A DNA stretch of 60,185 bases from Elusimicrobia bacterium UBA4817 (GTDB taxonomy: Bacteria > Elusimicrobiota > UBA8919), in contig DHFT01000030.1 in NCBI GenBank assembly GCA_002402375.1, forward strand, positions 1-60,185, in the 5' to 3' direction. Under the pieces are notes generated by a model. It worked only from the letters and a program-made list of their open reading frames with translations, made no database searches and was not told where the DNA came from. This document shows positions 41,433 to 49,626 of this stretch, one piece after another. How positions within the stretch are numbered: the first letter of the stretch is position 1; the number at the start of each line of letters is the position of its first letter. A program made the position numbers and the translations under genes.

Positions 41433-42593
41433 ATGAATTTACCGCCGCAAATTGCCCAACTTTCAGAAAAACTTAAAAACATAAAACTTCCTTTTTCCAA
41501 ACCGAAAGAGGTTATAGGAATTGACATCGGAAATTACTCGGTAAAAATTGTCCAGATGAAACTTTCCGGTGCGCAATGGTCGCTTGAAAAATTCGGCACG
41601 GCGATCGCCGCGAATCCCGACCAGGCGGAAACAACGCCCGCCGAAAAAAAACAATTAGCCGTTAACGCTATCAAAAAAATTATCAACGAGCAAAAAATAA
41701 CCGCAAAAGACGCCATAACATCCGTCAGCGGCAATTCCGTCATCGTCCGATATGTAAAATTTCCGAAACTCACCCAGGAGCAACTTTCAAAAACAATCCA
41801 GTTTGAAGCGGAACCGTTTATTCCTTTTCCGATTGCGGATGTAAATATAAGTTTTCAGATTTTGGGGGATATCACGGAAGACAGCGCTCAAAAAATGGAA
41901 ACGATTCTGGTTGCCGCAAAAAAAGAAATCATTCAGAATAAAATAGACATTCTGACGGAGGCGGGATTAAGACCGGTCATCGTGGATGTGGATTCTTTCG
42001 CGCTTGAAAATTCAATATCGGTCAACGCATCGGAGGAAGAAATTAAAAATGTCTACCTGGTGATAAATATCGGGGTGGCGACGACAAATATATCAATTAT
42101 TGAAAACGGGACATCCCGGGTCGTCCGCGATGTTTTTATCGCATCTTCTAGTTTCACGAAAGCGATTCAGAGAAACCTTCAGATTGATTGGAAACAATCG
42201 GAGGAGAAAAAATTGAAATTCGCAATTCTTGTAACGCCCGAAGAAAAAGAAAAGGCGTTATCCGACGGCAACGATGAAGCGTTACAACTTTCAACAATTT
42301 TAATCTCACCCGCGAGGGAACTGGTTTCCGAGTGTCAGCGGTCAATTGATTTCTATCAGACGCAGTCAACGGGAGAAAAAACAATAAACAAAATTTACCT
42401 GTGCGGCGGCGGCGGGTTACAGAAGGGACTTGACAAATACATTGAATCGCAGGTTCATATTCCCGTTGAAATATGTAATCCTTTTAAAAAAATAGCAAGC
42501 CCTGAAATACTTGCGACAGGCGATGACACAAAGTTTTCGCAGTATGCCGTTGCAGTGGGCTTGGCGACCAGAAAAAGGGGAGATGTGAAGTAA
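41433..42593 (+). CDS. pilM: type IV pilus assembly ATPase-fold protein PilM
   Basis: PilM is the actin-like cytoplasmic protein that binds the PilN N-terminus and links the ATPases to the alignment complex. Clear motifs are VIGIDIGNYSVKIVQM (phosphate 1), YVKFPKLTQEQLSKTIQFEAEPFIPFPI, LVINIGVATTNISII (phosphate 2) and YLCGGGGLQKGLDKYI (adenosine). The 386 residues are slightly longer than usual because of about 20 extra N-terminal residues. Translation may be leaderless. Confidence 0.95.
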   Translation: MNLPPQIAQLSEKLKNIKLPFSKPKEVIGIDIGNYSVKIVQMKLSGAQWSLEKFGTAIAANPDQAETTPAEKKQLAVNAIKKIINEQKITAKDAITSVSGNSVIVRYVKFPKLTQEQLSKTIQFEAEPFIPFPIADVNISFQILGDITEDSAQKMETILVAAKKEIIQNKIDILTEAGLRPVIVDVDSFALENSISVNASEEEIKNVYLVINIGVATTNISIIENGTSRVVRDVFIASSSFTKAIQRNLQIDWKQSEEKKLKFAILVTPEEKEKALSDGNDEALQLSTILISPARELVSECQRSIDFYQTQSTGEKTINKIYLCGGGGLQKGLDKYIESQVHIPVEICNPFKKIASPEILATGDDTKFSQYAVAVGLATRKRGDVK

Positions 42594-42596
42594 AGT

Positions 42597-42689
42597 AATT
42601 AAAAGATTATGAAAGATTGAAAGATTCAAAGATTCAAAGATTCAAAGATTTTAATCTTTCTAATTTTTTAATTTTTCAATCTTTTAATT
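42597..42689. repeat. AAAGATT/AATCTTT inverted spacer between pilM and pilN
   Basis: Four AAAGATT(C) words face AATCTTT words. The form matches the spacer at 10160-10244. Confidence 0.6.
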
Positions 42690-42698
42690 GACTCTATT

Positions 42699-43262
42699 AT
42701 GACTAAAATAAATCTTTTACCAAAAGAAGCAATCGCGAAAGAGGAGCATCCGGAACTCGCGTTTCTTGCCGTAGGCGCGGTTGCTGTTATTGTTGTCGTT
42801 TTGGGTTACGGTTATACGTCAAAAATAGCCAAGCGGGCGGCGCTTAAAAAAGAAATCACAACGGTAGAAAAAGAACTTGCACAACTTCAGACGGTAATTG
42901 ACCAGATTGCACGGATAAAATCACAGCGGGATGCCGTCAACGCTAAAAAAACTGCACTTGAAGGACTTATAAAAACCCGGCTTCTGTATCCTATGCTTAT
43001 GGAAGATTTGGTAAAGACGCTGCCTAACGGAATGTGGCTTATGAATCTCAATACAAAAAGCGGAGACCCTACCACCGGGTTATCTTTCGGCGCCGTAGCA
43101 TATGATAATTACATTATAGCGGACTTGTTGCAGTCGCTTGAGGATTCCAAATTATTCCAGAAACCGGAGATAAGCGGAATTGTCTCAAGTGTCGGAGATA
43201 AAGGCGTTCAAACAAAACAGTTTTCAATAACGGTTGATTATGTAAATCGGGTGTGGAAGTAG
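42699..43262 (+). CDS. pilN: type IV pilus inner-membrane protein PilN
   Basis: The N-terminus MTKINLLPKEA contains the INLLP motif that docks into PilM. One membrane helix (LAFLAVGAVAVIVVVLGYGYTSK) precedes a coiled coil and a ferredoxin-like periplasmic domain. At 187 residues it matches the family. Its stop is directly followed by spacer repeat R1. Confidence 0.92.
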   Translation: MTKINLLPKEAIAKEEHPELAFLAVGAVAVIVVVLGYGYTSKIAKRAALKKEITTVEKELAQLQTVIDQIARIKSQRDAVNAKKTALEGLIKTRLLYPMLMEDLVKTLPNGMWLMNLNTKSGDPTTGLSFGAVAYDNYIIADLLQSLEDSKLFQKPEISGIVSSVGDKGVQTKQFSITVDYVNRVWK

Positions 43263-43377
43263 TCGCTCGCAAGCAAATTTTTTTGAGACGCTCGTCTGCC
43301 ACTCGCTCAGCAATTTGCTTCTGGAAAAAAAAAGTCGCAAATTGAGGCTCTTCAAAAATTTCTTGCTTCGCTCTTGG
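43261..43377. repeat. spacer repeat R1, copy 1 (pilN-pilO gap)
   Basis: It begins AGTCGCTCGCAAGCAAATTT and ends CTTGCTTCGCTCTTGG. It matches 11791-11904 on the opposite strand nearly base for base. It fills the gap completely without breaking the gene order. Confidence 0.88.
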
Positions 43378-43393
43378 AATAAAATAGGAAACA

Positions 43394-43936
43394 ATGAGAA
43401 AATTAACTAATCAGGAAATGGGTGCTATCGCAATTCTGTTTGCAGCAGGATTGTGGGCATATTGGAAATATCTGTACAATCCTATTAAAGGCGAGATTGC
43501 CCGGATGGAACAGGATTTATCACAGAAACAGTCGCAACTTGAAACAACCCGCCAGGCGGCGCAGGAATTGGAAATTCTGGAAGCGGAGTTCAAGGTCATA
43601 GAAATGGAAGCGAAAGAAATGGAGAAAAAACTTCCTAAATCAAAGGACCTGCCGAAACTTATAAGAGACATTACAAAGACGCTGGAAAAACATAAAATAA
43701 CTGTCCAGAATTTTACGCCGTCAAAAGAATCGCCGAAAACATATTTTTCCGAAATTCCGATAGCATTACAGGTAAGCGGAAATTATCACAACCTTGCCAA
43801 TTTTCTTGCCGATATCGGACAGTACGAACGGGTCATCAATACATATGACGTTACTTTAACTCCAAAAACGGCTTCCAAAGAATCGCCGGATACTATTGCG
43901 GCATCATTGCGGCTTGTTACATATATGGGAAAATAG
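43394..43936 (+). CDS. pilO: type IV pilus inner-membrane protein PilO
   Basis: One membrane helix (AIAILFAAGLWAYWKYLYNP) precedes a coiled coil and the periplasmic PilO domain (ITVQNFTPSKESPKTYFSEIPIALQVSGNYHNLANFLADIGQYERVINTYDVTL). It pairs with PilN to form the alignment complex. The 180 residues are typical. Confidence 0.92.
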   Translation: MRKLTNQEMGAIAILFAAGLWAYWKYLYNPIKGEIARMEQDLSQKQSQLETTRQAAQELEILEAEFKVIEMEAKEMEKKLPKSKDLPKLIRDITKTLEKHKITVQNFTPSKESPKTYFSEIPIALQVSGNYHNLANFLADIGQYERVINTYDVTLTPKTASKESPDTIAASLRLVTYMGK

Positions 43937-43972
43937 AGGCAATTAAAAATTATCAATTAAAAATGAAAAATT

Positions 43973-44533
43973 ATGGATAAAAAAATTAAAACAATGAAAA
44001 ATTCAAAATTAAAAATGAAAAGTGTTGGTTTATTTTTTGTAATTTTTAATTTTACATTTTACATTTTTAATTGCCTTTTCATCGGGTGCGGGAAAAAAGA
44101 AACAAAACAAACGACTCAACAGGTTGCACCGCGGCCAAAACCCAAAATGCCGGAATATGTTCCGCCGGTGCCGGCGCCGAAATACACGTACAAGGGCGGA
44201 ATGTACCGCGATCCTTTGATACCGGGCGGAGGTTCATCCTCTTATTCATCTTCAAGTATGACGGGGGAGGGCGGCGAAACAATGACTAACGAAAAAATGG
44301 CTACCCTCCAACTCAAAGGAATTTTCAGGGATGAAAAAAGCGGAAGCATCGCGATAATTTCCGAATCGGCCGGCAGTTCTTATATTCTAAAAAACGGAAA
44401 ACTTTATGACAGAAGAAATAAACTTGTAAAAGGCGTGGCGGGGGTAGTCGGAAAAAAATCGGTCACGCTTTTCAGCAACGATACGAAAATAGAACTAAAA
44501 TTAAAAAAAGCCGGGGAGGAGAAAAGGCAATGA
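43973..44533 (+). CDS. pilP: pilus lipoprotein PilP
   Basis: The lipobox IFNCLFIGCGKK gives a lipid-anchored N-terminus. A Pro-rich linker (PRPKPKMPEYVPPVPAPKYTYKGGMYRDPLIPGG) and a compact HR domain (ATLQLKGIFRDEKSGSIAIISESAGSSYILKNGKLYDRRNKLVKGVAGVVGKKSVTLF) are typical of PilP, which connects PilNO to PilQ. The signal helix FNFTFYIFNC is encoded by AATTTTACATTTT repeats. It overlaps pilQ by four bases. Confidence 0.88.
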   Translation: MDKKIKTMKNSKLKMKSVGLFFVIFNFTFYIFNCLFIGCGKKETKQTTQQVAPRPKPKMPEYVPPVPAPKYTYKGGMYRDPLIPGGGSSSYSSSSMTGEGGETMTNEKMATLQLKGIFRDEKSGSIAIISESAGSSYILKNGKLYDRRNKLVKGVAGVVGKKSVTLFSNDTKIELKLKKAGEEKRQ

Positions 44534-46521
44534 AAAATGAAAAATTAAAAAACTTGTCCCGAAATTGTTTCGGGATGAAAAATTATTGGCAATTGGTTTT
44601 ACTTACTCACTTACTCGCTTACTCGCTTACTCACTTATTTGCTGCTTCTCAACTGAAAGACATCACTGTAAAATCCGACGCTCAACAGGATACGATTTCC
44701 GTAATGGTTTCGTCAAAAACAAAATACAACATATTTCGCGTTGATAAACCGAACCGTATTGTCATTGATTTGACAAATTGCGAAGCGGAAAAAAAAGATT
44801 TTCTGCAGAAAACACAATTTATTTCAAACATAAGAACCGGACAATACCGGGATAAACCGGTAAAAAAGGCAAGAATCGTTGTTGATTTGCAGAAACAGGC
44901 ACGTTATTCGGCAAAATCCTCGGACAATGAAATAATCGTAAATCTAACGGAAAGAAAACAGACCGCTCAAATCCGGAAACCTGAAGTTAAAAAATCAACA
45001 GCAACGACGGTGGTATCTAAACAACCGACGAAAACAAAAACAACCTCTGCGAGCGCCGCAACGCCGGCAAAAGTTGAACCGAAAATTGAGTCATCCGCAA
45101 AAACTGTCGCAGCACCGCCTCCGACTACATCGCCGGTAAAAACGCCGGAAACTGTCAAATCAACGGAAACGGTAAAACCGGAAGCGACGGCGGTGAGCCG
45201 GAAATCGGAAGTAAAAACCGGACCGAAACCGAACATTCCGGATAAAAAACATCTGGCGACTGTGAAAGAAATAAAGGAAAAACAGTCCAAAGCCGGCAGT
45301 CCGAAATCCGAAGTTAAAAAACAAGAACCTAAAAAAGAGGAGAAAAAAACAACCGCAAAACAAGGGGACTTGCCGAAAGACCCGGTAACGCTTGACTTCA
45401 CCGATGCGGATATAAAGGATGTTTTACAGATATTGGCCGTCAAAACCGGAATGAATATAATTTACAGCGATGATGTAACAGGCACTCTCTCATTGCATCT
45501 GGAAAATGTCCCTTTTGACGAGGCGATGAATTTAATTCTTCAGATGAAAGGACTGGTCTTGCAGCAGGTCGCATCAAATGTTTTGCGGGTTATGACGCCT
45601 GCGACTTTAACGAAGGAACGGGCGGACTCCGTTCAGGTAACCCAGATTTTTCGTTTGAGTTATTCTAAAGCATCGGAAATGAGCGGTAAATTAACATCTA
45701 TTATGACCGCGGAAAGCCAAAAAGTTACAGTTCAAACCGACGAAAGGACAAATAGCGTCATCGTAACATCAACTCCCGAAGGACTTCTGGCGGCGGGCTC
45801 GCTGATAGCTAAACTTGATGTAAAACCGGAACAGGTTCTGATAGAAGCGAAAATCGTAGAAATCACCGTCGGCGATACGAAGGATTTGGGAATTGATTGG
45901 ACTTTCAGCAAAACAAAAACGGAAGGGGCTACCACAACTACCGAAGAAGCTATATCACTGACTCCTTCCCAATCAACTATCGGTTCATTTACATATGGTT
46001 ACTTAAAAAGCGACATTGAGTTAACCGCTAGGCTCGCGGCGGCGCAATCAAAAGGCAACGCAAAAATTCTTTCTCAACCGAGAATAGCGACGCTCAATAA
46101 CCTGGAGGCAAAAATCGTAGTCGGCGACCAGATACCCTACGCACAGACAACGGTAACAACCGCCGGTTCAACACAATCAACCTCGTTTATGACGGTTGGC
46201 ATTCAATTGACCGTAACGCCCACAATAAATGCCGACGGACGAATTACGATGAAAGTAAAACCCACGGTTTCATATGCGACAAGAATTACCGCCATAGGGC
46301 CTCAGGTTTCAACAAGAGAGGCGGAAACAACCGTTCTTGTTAAAAACGGGGAAACGATTGTTATCGGCGGAATGATTACCGACCAGGAAAGAAAGGATAT
46401 TTCACAGATTCCGTTATTGGGCGACCTGCCGGTTCTCGGACATTTCTTTAAGAGCCAGCACCATGATAAAACAAAAACGGAGCTTCTGGTATTCGTTACG
46501 CCTTACATAATGAAGGAATAA
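44530..46521 (+). CDS. pilQ: outer-membrane secretin PilQ
   Basis: PilQ forms the outer-membrane pore for the pilus. The signal helix (LVLLTHLLAYSLTHLFAAS) comes from CTTACTCR repeats. Next is an AMIN domain (residues ~40-140), a Lys/Pro/Thr-rich linker (~145-275), an N0/STN domain (VTLDFTDADIKDVLQILAVKTGMNIIYSDDV), an N1 domain and the secretin barrel (QVLIEAKIVEITV, ILSQPRIATLNNLEAKIVVGDQIPY, IPLLGDLPVLGHFFKSQ). Only one AMIN domain is present. A palindrome TCCCGAAA/TTTCGGGA (44557-44575) lies in the leader. Confidence 0.95.
   Translation: MKNEKLKNLSRNCFGMKNYWQLVLLTHLLAYSLTHLFAASQLKDITVKSDAQQDTISVMVSSKTKYNIFRVDKPNRIVIDLTNCEAEKKDFLQKTQFISNIRTGQYRDKPVKKARIVVDLQKQARYSAKSSDNEIIVNLTERKQTAQIRKPEVKKSTATTVVSKQPTKTKTTSASAATPAKVEPKIESSAKTVAAPPPTTSPVKTPETVKSTETVKPEATAVSRKSEVKTGPKPNIPDKKHLATVKEIKEKQSKAGSPKSEVKKQEPKKEEKKTTAKQGDLPKDPVTLDFTDADIKDVLQILAVKTGMNIIYSDDVTGTLSLHLENVPFDEAMNLILQMKGLVLQQVASNVLRVMTPATLTKERADSVQVTQIFRLSYSKASEMSGKLTSIMTAESQKVTVQTDERTNSVIVTSTPEGLLAAGSLIAKLDVKPEQVLIEAKIVEITVGDTKDLGIDWTFSKTKTEGATTTTEEAISLTPSQSTIGSFTYGYLKSDIELTARLAAAQSKGNAKILSQPRIATLNNLEAKIVVGDQIPYAQTTVTTAGSTQSTSFMTVGIQLTVTPTINADGRITMKVKPTVSYATRITAIGPQVSTREAETTVLVKNGETIVIGGMITDQERKDISQIPLLGDLPVLGHFFKSQHHDKTKTELLVFVTPYIMKE
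44557..44575. repeat. palindrome in the pilQ leader
   Basis: TCCCGAAA and TTTCGGGA around TTG encode SRNCFG before the signal helix. Confidence 0.7.
44602..44633. repeat. tandem 8-mer (CTTACTCR)4 in the pilQ signal peptide
   Basis: Units CTTACTCA, CTTACTCG, CTTACTCG, CTTACTCA run head to tail and encode LTHLLAYSLTHL. Confidence 0.9.
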
Positions 46522-46541
46522 AAAAAGTAATAAAAAAATAC

Positions 46542-46570
46542 TTGACAAAATTGTAAAAATAGTTTATACT
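46542..46570 (+). promoter_or_regulatory. promoter of aroD
   Basis: TTGACA at 46542-46547 and TATACT at 46565-46570 have a 17-base spacer, with 11 bases to the ATG at 46582. From the C before TTGACA through the -10 it is identical to the promoter at 47322-47350 except for one -10 base. Confidence 0.88.
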
Positions 46571-46581
46571 AATAGCGATTT

Positions 46582-47325
46582 ATGATAAGAATAGGAAAAG
46601 TAGAGTTAGGCAAAATACCGAGAATCGCTGTGGCAGTAACTGATACGGAAGATGTCAAAGCAATCAATTCTTGTTATGTTGCTCTTTTGGAAATCAGAAT
46701 AGACCAGTTTAAAAAGTTAAACCCTGACTATATAAGAAATATTATCTTAAATAGAAAAAAAGCAGGACTTCCTTTAATCTTAACGGTTCGCAGTAAAGAA
46801 GAAGGCGGACAAAAAAATATTTCCGCTCCTTCCAAATTGAATATCTTCAGGGAAAATATTTCGTTGGTTGACGCCGTGGATATAGAGTTGAAGTCGCCTG
46901 TCCTTTCAGAAGTCGTCCGTCTTGCAAAAAAAAATAAAAAAACGGTTATTATTTCCTGGCATAATTTTATTTCCACTCCGAATGTTCAATTTTTAAACAA
47001 CATACTTGTCAAAGCGAAAAAAAACGGAGCCGATATAGTTAAAATAGCGGCAAAGGCGAACAAATCTGAGGACATCGTCAGGTTAGCGAAATGGACATCG
47101 GCAAATAAAAATAAAAATTTAATTACTATCTCTTTAGGAGCGCTCGGCGGTATGTCCCGTTTAATCTTTCCGAAATTCGGTTCATTAATTACATATTCAT
47201 ACATTACCAAGCCGTCGGGAACGAGACAAATACCTTTAGAGAAATTACAAGAACATCTGCGTTTATATTATCCAAAATATAATCAATCTTATATTAAAAA
47301 ATCCGGTAGTATAGAAAATGCTTGA
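46582..47325 (+). CDS. aroD: type I 3-dehydroquinate dehydratase AroD
   Basis: This is the shikimate-pathway enzyme that dehydrates 3-dehydroquinate through a Schiff base. LLEIRIDQF carries the substrate-binding Glu and Arg, ILTVRSKEEGG another Arg, SWHNF the catalytic His, and DIVKIAAKANKSEDI the Schiff-base Lys. SLGALGGMSRLIFPKFGSLITYSYI is the usual C-terminal segment. At 247 residues it is full length. It is unrelated in function to the pilus genes upstream. Its TGA stop (47323-47325) lies inside the -35 box of the next promoter. Confidence 0.92.
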   Translation: MIRIGKVELGKIPRIAVAVTDTEDVKAINSCYVALLEIRIDQFKKLNPDYIRNIILNRKKAGLPLILTVRSKEEGGQKNISAPSKLNIFRENISLVDAVDIELKSPVLSEVVRLAKKNKKTVIISWHNFISTPNVQFLNNILVKAKKNGADIVKIAAKANKSEDIVRLAKWTSANKNKNLITISLGALGGMSRLIFPKFGSLITYSYITKPSGTRQIPLEKLQEHLRLYYPKYNQSYIKKSGSIENA

Positions 47326-47350
47326 CAAAATTGTAAAAATAGTTTATAAT
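47322..47350 (+). promoter_or_regulatory. promoter of the CTD-protein/PorV unit
   Basis: TTGACA at 47322-47327 and TATAAT at 47345-47350 have a 17-base spacer, with only 6 bases to the ATG at 47357. The expected start site is the A of the start codon. Confidence 0.9.
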
Positions 47351-47356
47351 TAAAAC

Positions 47357-49621
47357 ATGCGAAAAATCGGAATCGTTATATTAGGGCTGTTTCTATTGGT
47401 CACGGCGTTAGCACGGGCAGCAACTCCCGAGTTAATCCGAGTTAGAAACTATGCAGGACCCATCGCTGTAACTTTTGGCGCATCCGGTGTAGTAGGAACG
47501 GTAAGTCAATATAAAATCTATATCGCCACTTCGCCTCTTATAGAAACAACTACTGACCAAGCGGATGCAAATTCAAAAATAACCGCTATAAACTGGTATA
47601 TGACTTCCAACACTACCTATTATTATACGCAGGCGGTAGATAAAACAGTATACTATGTAAAAATTGCCGTTAAAGACGGCAGCGGCTGGAGCACCACTCT
47701 ATCGGCGCAAGATTCCGATACTTCACTGTGGGGTAAAACTGTTGCAAATATAACATCGGTTACCGGTATTGATGGATTTACTATAAACTTTGACAGTCAA
47801 ACAGCAACGATTTCATTCAATGTTACCGATATTAACGGCGCGCCGGCGATTCCAGAAAAACTTGATATTACCATAACAGGCGGCGGAAAAACCGTTTATA
47901 CAGAAACAATATATTCATTTAGCATCACCGATACAGGAGCAACCGCATCAATAACATGGGACGGCAGTTGGACTACTGTTGGTCATGAAGGACACAAACA
48001 TAATGGAGTATATAGCGTTGTGGCAACACCGACAGGATATGATGGGAAAGCAGGACAGACAGATGGTTTCAATATAGGTGTTAATGTTGTTCATTTTAAT
48101 GAAGGAGAACTTGTATATACAAAATCGGGAAGCAATATGCCTACATATGGTCCTCCTTTTACCCTAGAATATTATCTGAGCCACAGTGCTTTTATTATGT
48201 GGAGAATATATGACAGAAATCAAACAGCAGATACCTCTGATGATATACCAATAAGAGTGATGGTAAGTTCGGCACCAAGAACTCCGGGTGATACAAATCC
48301 TCCTTCTGCAGTTGATGATTTTCTTAATGCGGAGGTGTGGGACGGCAGAAATAATAATGGAGCAATCGTTCCAAACGATATTTACAGATACACTTTTCAA
48401 GCATGGGAGTTCTGGGGAGAACCGGGAAGCGGGTTTAATGAAAGTATAACCGACCGTTCAAATACGGTTGAGGGTACTATTACATATGATGTCTTACGAA
48501 TTGTTGATTTAAAAGCAACAGGCATTACATCGTCCGGTGGGACTGCGTCAATAAGTTATTTCCTTGGCGGCGCGAATCAGGTGCAGGGCGGTGCAACTAC
48601 CAAGATTATTATTTGCAAACCGAATACCCATTTTACAATGGCATCCTCTGCCGGAACACTTACATATCTCAACGGGCATACTTACTCTTATGTCGCAGGC
48701 GATCTTATCCCGCATACCACAGACAATCTTGTGACACCTGCTCCTACAAGAATTGTTAAAACATTCTCATTTGCAAGACAGGCAGGACAGTCGTGGACAG
48801 AAACATGGGACGGTAAAGATGAAGATGGCAGTACTTTGGCAAATGATAATTATATTTATGGAATTTCTGCTACTGATGATTCAGGAAATCACGCAATTGA
48901 TAATTCGGGTAACGACCAGCCAATGTGGGGAAATATAACGATTGATAGGACCGCTTCACAGTCAGCAGGTGATACCGTGGCACCAACTGTGAATACTGCG
49001 TCGCTTACACCAGCAGCAGGCTCAATACAAACATCGGGAATTTCACAAATTTCTTGTGTGATTACGGATACTGCACAAACAGGAATGACGGCCGCGGGCT
49101 TTAATGTTGCTGCCTCAACAATAATTCTCACAGGACCCAGCGGAAATATTACCGGAACAAAAAGTTATGATTTAACAACAGGGATGCTCATCCTTTCTTT
49201 TGCAACACCGGTAACCGCAAACGGAACATATACTGCGAGGGTTGTCCCGACTGATAATTCCGGAAACACGGCAACTGAAACAACATGGACATTTTCTATT
49301 AACGTTACTGCATCAGGTGCAGCATCAACATTTGAAAGTTCCGTTAAGGCGTATCCGAATCCCGCAAAAGGGGTTCCGGCAAATATCGCATATAATATAA
49401 ACGCGCCTTCAACGCTTACGCTTGAGATATTCAATTTGCTCGGCGATTTAGTGTATGAAAAGGAATGGACGAAATCAGCCGCAGGTGCTTACACGGAAGT
49501 ATGGAATTTGGTAAATGATTCCGGTTCAAAAATAGGAAGCGGTGTCTTCATATACAAGATCAAGGCAAACGACGGAACAAGCACATATTCAGTGACTAAA
49601 AAACTCATAGCGATACAATAA
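47357..49621 (+). CDS. secreted protein with FlgD-like and T9SS-like C-terminal domain
   Basis: A signal peptide (RKIGIVILGLFLLVTALARA) precedes beta-rich modules. Two FlgD-type Ig-like segments are visible: LNAEVWDGRNNNGAIVPNDIYRYTFQAWE and QSWTETWDGKDEDGSTLANDNYIYGISATDDSGN. The last 85 residues (VKAYPNPAKGVPANIAYNINAPSTLTLEIFNLLGDLVYE ... GSGVFIYKIKANDG) have the YPNP opening and GVYxYKI-like end of type IX secretion or FlgD_ig C-terminal domains. It is probably an exported surface protein. The next gene, five bases on, is PorV-like. Confidence 0.8.
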   Translation: MRKIGIVILGLFLLVTALARAATPELIRVRNYAGPIAVTFGASGVVGTVSQYKIYIATSPLIETTTDQADANSKITAINWYMTSNTTYYYTQAVDKTVYYVKIAVKDGSGWSTTLSAQDSDTSLWGKTVANITSVTGIDGFTINFDSQTATISFNVTDINGAPAIPEKLDITITGGGKTVYTETIYSFSITDTGATASITWDGSWTTVGHEGHKHNGVYSVVATPTGYDGKAGQTDGFNIGVNVVHFNEGELVYTKSGSNMPTYGPPFTLEYYLSHSAFIMWRIYDRNQTADTSDDIPIRVMVSSAPRTPGDTNPPSAVDDFLNAEVWDGRNNNGAIVPNDIYRYTFQAWEFWGEPGSGFNESITDRSNTVEGTITYDVLRIVDLKATGITSSGGTASISYFLGGANQVQGGATTKIIICKPNTHFTMASSAGTLTYLNGHTYSYVAGDLIPHTTDNLVTPAPTRIVKTFSFARQAGQSWTETWDGKDEDGSTLANDNYIYGISATDDSGNHAIDNSGNDQPMWGNITIDRTASQSAGDTVAPTVNTASLTPAAGSIQTSGISQISCVITDTAQTGMTAAGFNVAASTIILTGPSGNITGTKSYDLTTGMLILSFATPVTANGTYTARVVPTDNSGNTATETTWTFSINVTASGAASTFESSVKAYPNPAKGVPANIAYNINAPSTLTLEIFNLLGDLVYEKEWTKSAAGAYTEVWNLVNDSGSKIGSGVFIYKIKANDGTSTYSVTKKLIAIQ

Positions 49622-49626
49622 AAACA

